From NCBI RefSeq assembly GCF_021130785.1, contig NW_025777513.1, positions 1 to 64,000 on the forward strand: 64,000 bases of DNA. Reading direction: 5' to 3'. This stretch comes from Homalodisca vitripennis. Lineage: Eukaryota > Arthropoda > Insecta > Hemiptera > Cicadellidae. Position 1 is the first letter of the stretch, and each line of letters starts with the position of its first letter. Below the pieces are notes generated by a model, which had not been told where the DNA came from, made no database searches, and saw only the letters and a program-made list of their open reading frames with translations. Both the position numbers and the translations under genes were made by a program. Positions 56,534 to 64,000 of this stretch are shown one piece after another.

Positions 56534-57821
56534 TGTAACGTGTCTATAGTAAGGTTATCTTCTATAAACAAATCACAACTATTTTTGTTTTAGTATAAGA
56601 GCGATTAATTGTGTTCTGAACTAATAAACCCTTTATTTTAAGAATGCACAAGTTCCAATGGAATTCAATAATTAAACTCGGTATAAAATAATAGTAATTT
56701 TAATAAAATTTAAAATCAATAATACAGCAACGCCAAGCTATCTTTTTTACTTAGAATTTATTCTCAATTATTTCATGTTTTTAACCCATCAAAAGTTCAC
56801 AAGTCCAGTCTTAAAACTAACAATCAATCAATCATTCAATAATTGTGTCCTTCAAGTTCTCAGTGCTAATGTTTCAACACAAACTCAAAATAAAAATCTT
56901 CATTAAACTTCAAAATAAAATAATCTTCTTATAATATAAAATACAACAAATAATAAAATACGACTTCTTCTCAAAATAAAAATCAAACAAATTAAGATAA
57001 TATTAATATTTAATTTATGAACAAAGACAATGTCCAACCAGTTAAAGTCAAAATTGTATCAATTTCAAACTACTTATTTTCTGTAAATTTCCAATTTACA
57101 AATTATTGAATTATCTAGAATTATCCGCTTGGCTTTGAATGTTAAATTTAGGAACTTGTTAAAATATATATAGAATCTCAGAAGATTAAATAAATTTTTC
57201 TTTTGCAGTAGATTATTCCTGATTAAACCAAATTGAAACAGGAAAAGATCATCAAGTAATTTTCTATTTCAATATTAAATTCTAACTTTCACAGTACCTC
57301 GCACATCTGCTGAAGACTTCTCCAAGTAACTAAAATGACTATTATAGATTAATTAATTCAAACTTGAGACTTTAAATTTTGAAAATAAATTTTAATCTTA
57401 CAACTCAACAAACTCAACCTTCTTCCCGAAAAATCAAAACGGCAAGAGTTGGCTAAACCTTAATACGTCTACACTCTCTGAGCACACAGCAAAGAATCTT
57501 CTTGAAAAACGTGGTTGAAGCCACCGGAAGGATCTAGAAGTCCCTCCCACCATCTAATCAAGCTAACATTGGCCAATCAAAATTGAGCAACACAATGTCT
57601 GAGTTGAATGGTACCTATCCAACCCAGACATGTAACCTGTGCTCAATACCTACATACAAAAGGAAGCTTCTAGCATTCCTCGAACCCGAATTGACAAGAA
57701 ATTCAGCACTGCTGGAAGGTTCACAATCTTACAATTCAATTACTATATAAGTTTACAATTCTCTTAATTAAAAATAAAAATATTCCTATAAATAATTCAA
57801 TAATATAGGAAGCATCCTATA
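56534..57821 (-). repeat. LTR 3 of the tandem element (5' LTR)
   Basis: 1,288 bp; ends at cctata before the right ATACC duplication. The purine tract and palindrome that follow LTR 1 and LTR 2 are absent here, which confirms that this is the outer boundary. Confidence 0.88.
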
Positions 57822-57826
57822 ATACC

Positions 57827-59412
<1,586 letters not shown>

Positions 59413-59489
59413 CATCAAGTAAGCAGTCCTCAAAGAATGGTTCAAAAGAACAGAACACTAGTATATCCTATATCGAGGAACCAGACAAC

Positions 59490-59740
59490 TTGCTGTTACA
59501 TTAAAAAGTTACGTTCAATTACCAGAGGCAGAGGATTTACTCCACCTGTAGCAACCATGAATGCTGCAGCACAGTAAATTGATTATTATGTGCACGAACT
59601 GTATTTCGGTGTTCATTTGTATGCAGAACTTGATGTGTCGTAGCCTTACACGTTTGAACATTTACTAGCAGTAGTTGGTTAGAACTTCTTACCTTGCGGA
59701 GTTTTGTAACAACCTATTGTTGTGCAAGAAATATCATTTG
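59490..59740 (+). repeat. Dispersed repeat family C, copy 3
   Basis: See 40070-40320; these two are the closest pair in the family. The copy lies just after the microsatellite. Confidence 0.8.
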
Positions 59741-59749
59741 TTCATTATT

Positions 59750-60985
59750 AAGGTTAGTTGTGTCACTTATGCAACTATTATTATTATTATTTATATTTTG
59801 TAATGAATTAGTCTGTTTATTTTAAAACTGTTTTACTCTTTGTTTTCATTACCAAGTAAACCTTAATTACCTTAATTAATTAATTACAAACAAATAATAA
59901 AAAATCTCGTTACATTATTTATTATTTATTTCGTACAACTTTGATAAAAAGGTTAGTTGTATTGGTTTGTATTAATCCATATTTTTATAAATATACGAGT
60001 ACATAGGTCGTTTCATTTAAATTAGGTGTCTATAACACTGCAAATAATAATATGCAATGATTAATGTATATTATTTTAAGTGTTTTATATAACACACCAT
60101 ACACAAAAATGTAACCTAAAATTATCATACTTAAATATTTAAATTTCTATTCCTTGATTATTATGTTTTACACTGTTACTTATTACATGTCTAATAATAA
60201 AATATGTATATTTATAAAATTTGATCTTGTTTATAAATTTCAATGTAGGTAATCTTTAAAATTTAAAATAGAAAACTATTTTAAACAAGTGGAGTTGGCA
60301 TAAGAACTGTTCATTTTAAAGGTCCCTAATTATTTAGTTCAACATAAGAATATGTTCCTACAAATAAAATAATTTTGTTTGCTTTCGTAGAAATTAATAA
60401 AAAAATTATATGTCTTTATTTTCAATTTATGTTAGAAACTTTGAGTAACATTTATTAAGCTATAAAGCTGATTTATTAAAAACACACATTCATAATACAT
60501 CCTTGAAACCTAAAACGATAATGAGGAAATGTCTATAATCACCTATTAAAAACGTAGACTTCACTAAGATATTTTGTATTGTTTAAAAAATATGTTAAAA
60601 TTATAATTATGACGCCAATAACTATATCATTACAAAAAGCTGTGCTAGCGAAATTGTATTTATTTAACTCATAACCATGTACATGCATGTCGTTACGTTG
60701 TAAGTAAGTCATAAGCTCTTAATGTGTATAAAGAATTAAAATGTACTTATTTCAAAAATGTTATAATGTTTTATCTAATATTTATTAATAAATAATCATA
60801 GAAATTTAAAACCTAAAAATGTAGAGATTGAATAAATTACTTTAATATTGCAAAACAAATTTAGAAAATTATGCTTGGAATTTAAGTATGTCTAGGTTTT
60901 TATTTGTAGGCATTTTTAAAACTTGTAGTAATTTTGGATTATAAAATTAGTATTTGTATTACAGTATGTATTAAATTGACACGGC
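59750..60985. other. AT-rich non-coding stretch
   Basis: No gene or named repeat. Confidence 0.5.
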
Positions 60986-60989
60986 GATC

Positions 60990-61190
60990 CTAGATAGGAA
61001 CAAGCAATACTCTCAGTAACCCGAGACAGAGGATCCAACCGTTTACTGCAAGCACTGTCAAAGCTTCGTCCTTTGTTGTTAGTGAACTAGACATTGTCAT
61101 TCCCTCCCTCCAACTTCAACATCCCTGAGGTTAGCTTTGTGAATCTGTAAGTAATAGAGTTAGCCCTCTTGAACTTCACTTTGTCTATTT
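60990..61190 (+). repeat. Dispersed repeat family D, copy 2
   Basis: Matches the reverse complement of 23500-23660 over its full length, e.g. gaggttagctttgtgaat and tgtaagtaat. Confidence 0.65.
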
Positions 61191-61199
61191 AATCAATAT

Positions 61200-63635
61200 T
61201 ATATTTGTGTAATTGCAATAAAGGTCTGATTTTCTTTGGGCTAGTTGTATCCTAAAAATGTTCTGAATAAATAATGCCATGGCAAAATGTTTAAAATCTA
61301 TTACCATTTTTTTCTTACATAAAACTGTGTGTGATTTGAATTTTTTAAAATCCCAAAATTAGTTTACAATGTAGTTATACATTCCAGATTTTGGTTTTAT
61401 TTGCTCTCCCCTACTATAAGATAGTTTCTAATACATCGTTGTGGACAAAACTGTAACAATGCCTTTTCATGTAGATTAAACTTGAGTTTTAGTTGAGATT
61501 TACCAGCTTGCATTAAGATAGAAATATTTGAATATATTCGTCAGAAAATGTGTTTTACCTCTTCATACTGATGTGAAATCTAGTCTGGATTCCAGGAACT
61601 AAATTAGTAAAAGTGTCAATTTTCAGACGCAAAGTAAAGCTGAAGATAACATTAAGGTAAACTCTATAATCACTTTAATTTTCTGATCCACAGAATAAAT
61701 TGTTTTTAAGCAAACTGCATTTTTAAACTGCGTGGTCTTTCGTATTTGATAATAATATATAGGCTTTCATATCTTAGTGTGGTATAGATAATAATAAATG
61801 ATTATCAAAGGTCTCCCCTCTTATAATATTATATTATAGAATTCTCGATATAGAAAATATTGCATATTGATGTTGTGAAATGTTCCATTTTGGTACCAAG
61901 AATGATAACTAATAAATTTCAAAATACTTGTAAAAAATTTTGTCTAAAAAATATGGTCAATGGTGTAATATTGCTTAAATCAATGTTTAAAAAATATTAG
62001 TTTCTATTATTGTTGTAATAATCATTTAAATAAATTTTCATTTGCAATCACAAGTTTAATCTGGCAAAACAAACAATACTGACCATGTATGATTATAAAA
62101 CATAGAATATTAACAGTTTTATTCTTTACACATTTAAATAATAATTTTGACCTTGAAATTTAAATAATCTTACCAGCTACTGACCTAGTAATATACAGTT
62201 TGACATTAGCTATTCTTACTCCTTTATCGTAGCATGATCAAAGTGAGATAGAGTTTTATCAAGAATATAACATTGATGAAGAGCATTCTAAGTGGGTTTC
62301 TTTCCTTCGATAGTCTTATAATGTTCACGCAAGAAAGCAAAATAGAGATTGGTGTTTGTTAATTATACTTCCCATTTCCCCCGGCTTCTAATATTATTTA
62401 GTAACAGTCTCTTATATTTTCACTACATGAAGGCAATTTAAGTCCTTTTAAACTATTTAATTATAAAACTTATTTTGCTTTTCGAATAAACAACGAAATT
62501 ATAATTACCATGAGTTATACTTGAAACGCGTTATCTAAATATATTTATATATTTTTTTTAATTTTTTAGCGCGTAACCACCTGCAATAAAATGTCCGTGT
62601 ACTCTTGTAAATGTATCTTGTACATGACTTAGTCTTATCAGTTTTTTTGGTCAGAAGCTGTAAAGGAAATAGGTTAGCTTTGACTTGTTTATTAATTTGG
62701 ACTGACCCTTTTCTTCTCTCGGATAAGAATATACATACATAAATATGAAGAACATTAATTAATTTTAAAGAGATTCCGTCTTGTACTGGTTTTGAATAGG
62801 AAGCTCTAGTTTTCACTGTTCTTCTTCTTTTATCAATATCATTCAAATAAAGTGTCACTTAATGAGTCTGTACATTTGTACATTTGAGCAACCACTCATC
62901 CAAAAAAAACTTATTTTGTGGAAATAGGAAAAGTTTTACAGAGGATAAAATGTTTACTTCAATTTCCTAGAAAGATGATCCGAGTTCCATCCCTACTTCT
63001 TTATCCATCAAAACCTTAACAAAGTATATCCATACTTTAACTCACACTGTATAGTACATAAAATACTCATTTAAAAAAATCACTAATAATACTTATATAG
63101 TAATGTAATTTTTGTACTAGCTGCAAAAACTTTAAATTCCCGTACATTTAGAAGGACATTTTAAAATTGCTCATCGATGAATAGAATCGTGTTTTTAGAA
63201 CTAATTACAAATCGAATTGACAAAAACTAAGGTCTATTTACTTAAGCTACTCTTATTAATACTAATATAATTTTACCCAAATAAAAGAAAAATATTATTA
63301 TAAATAAAAATACGGCGTAAATACCTTACTAACTAAGGAAATCATCTATATGCTAGCAAAAACGTTAATTTTCATACCCTATTTTCCCCAAAAATACTTT
63401 TAGAATAATCAATTAACTCAAGAAAGAGATTTGTAAAACAAGTAGAGCTAACACACTGATAAACAGCGGAATATTAGGAACTCGACAGGTAAGCTCTGTT
63501 TGTTTCATATGTTCAGGATTTTGGTAGAGAAAATTTAATTTCTGCCATTTACTAAAACATATTACTATAATATAAAAATCAAGCACTTGTACTGTACATG
63601 TAAGAAAACGAGGTGGTATGTTCCCGAAAACGTTT
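61200..63635. other. AT-rich non-coding stretch
   Basis: A 107-codon minus-strand frame at 62535-62858 is basic and low in distinctive features; I see no domain, and its base composition is like its surroundings. No gene supported. Confidence 0.5.
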
Positions 63636-63639
63636 TAGT

Positions 63640-64000
63640 AAACACTTGTTACAGAGTAAAATCTAATCTTCACAATGCAGGTTTGGGGAATGTCTGTAGA
63701 AGAAATATCAGTGGCAGAGTCGCAAATCTCACTTGAAGCTTTTACAGTCACGGTCAAGATAGAATATATGGACTTCTAACATCAAGAACAGATCCTGTAT
63801 GTGCTTCCATGAGGAAAGTTTATTTAACTTCTTGGTGTAGAAAGCATTTCTTACTTTATAAAAAACTACAATCTGTTATGTTTAGTTTTTTCTATTCTAT
63901 ACATATTACTATATCTATTATAGGTTTCCATTTGAGTTAACTTATATTAAACCAAATTCTTTATATACATCCCTTTACTTGTATTGAATAAATGACTACT
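63640..64000 (+). repeat. Dispersed repeat family B, copy 3 (runs off the window)
   Basis: Aligns with 20025-20400: aatgcaggtttggggaatgt, ctgtagaagaaatatcagtg, cagagtcgcaaatctcac, acagtcacggtcaaga, agatcctgtatgtgctt and tgaggaaagttt. Confidence 0.7.

Larger units (their letters stand above)
46950..57821 (-). mobile_element. Tandem LTR retrotransposon: LTR-internal-LTR-internal-LTR
   Basis: Three nearly identical LTRs of about 1,286 bp (46950-48234, 51747-53032, 56534-57821) separate two nearly identical 3.5-kb internal regions. The outer flanks are ATACC on both sides (46945-46949 and 57822-57826), a 5-bp target duplication, so the array behaves as one insertion. Coding remnants on the minus strand are from an integrase; a purine tract (gaaggtagggagga on the minus strand) abuts the leftmost LTR, confirming minus orientation. 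Gag, protease and RT are not recognisable, so the element is non-autonomous. LTR-LTR recombination between sister copies would give this structure; an assembly artefact is the alternative. Confidence 0.88.

Noticed and set aside
62535..62858. 107-codon minus-strand frame as a host exon
   Set aside because: No domain, Lys/Arg content follows from AT-rich sequence, and no splice sites were recognised.

Overview
The window looks like a stretch of a large, AT-rich insect nuclear genome (by family content possibly a hemipteran or related insect; the species cannot be told from the sequence). I found no convincing host protein-coding gene, rRNA or tRNA. Nearly everything recognisable is transposable-element DNA, set in AT-rich intergenic or intronic sequence that itself carries diverged copies of several short interspersed repeat families.

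Layout. 1-10,800: a decayed piggyBac relic (about 978-2399), a 5S-rRNA-derived SINE (3331-3590, minus strand), a Penelope-like GIY-YIG endonuclease remnant (4565-5000) followed by a hammerhead-like motif (5141-5183), and old dispersed repeats. 10,802-19,965: a full-length Gypsy-type LTR retrotransposon on the minus strand, with two nearly identical 1.94-kb LTRs, a 4-bp GGAG target duplication, a PBS, a polypurine tract, gag, protease, RT/RNase H and integrase; pol is broken by several frameshifts, the integrase segment is open. 24,465-26,919: a second, much better preserved piggyBac element with both TIRs, TTAA duplications and subterminal repeats. 27,730-29,320: a 5'-truncated non-LTR retrotransposon with an intact 3' end. 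35,077-38,499: a hAT-like DNA transposon with 8-bp target duplications, very long (~356-bp) terminal inverted repeats and an almost intact ~770-residue transposase of a widespread but poorly described type. 43,157-44,216: a TTAA-flanked Kolobok-like element keeping only the C-terminal part of its transposase. 46,950-57,821: an LTR element arranged LTR-internal-LTR-internal-LTR, flanked by a 5-bp duplication and carrying only an integrase remnant. The rest is AT-rich non-coding DNA with microsatellites, notably a ~250-bp (CA)n tract near 59.2 kb.

The strongest candidate for something not well described is the 35.1-38.5 kb element. Its 8-bp duplication fits the hAT pattern nTnnnnAn, its ends are TAGGGTGGGCTG, each TIR holds two CGGTAGCGCA motifs, and the protein carries hAT-like signatures (an Asp in GCDGT, CxxH, an RW block) plus a CxC-rich region. 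Second is the tandem three-LTR arrangement. Third is the spatial link between the GIY-YIG remnant and the hammerhead-like fold. Many frame breaks lie in homopolymers, so some may be assembly errors rather than true decay.

All family assignments come from reading motifs and repeats by eye; no database search was possible.
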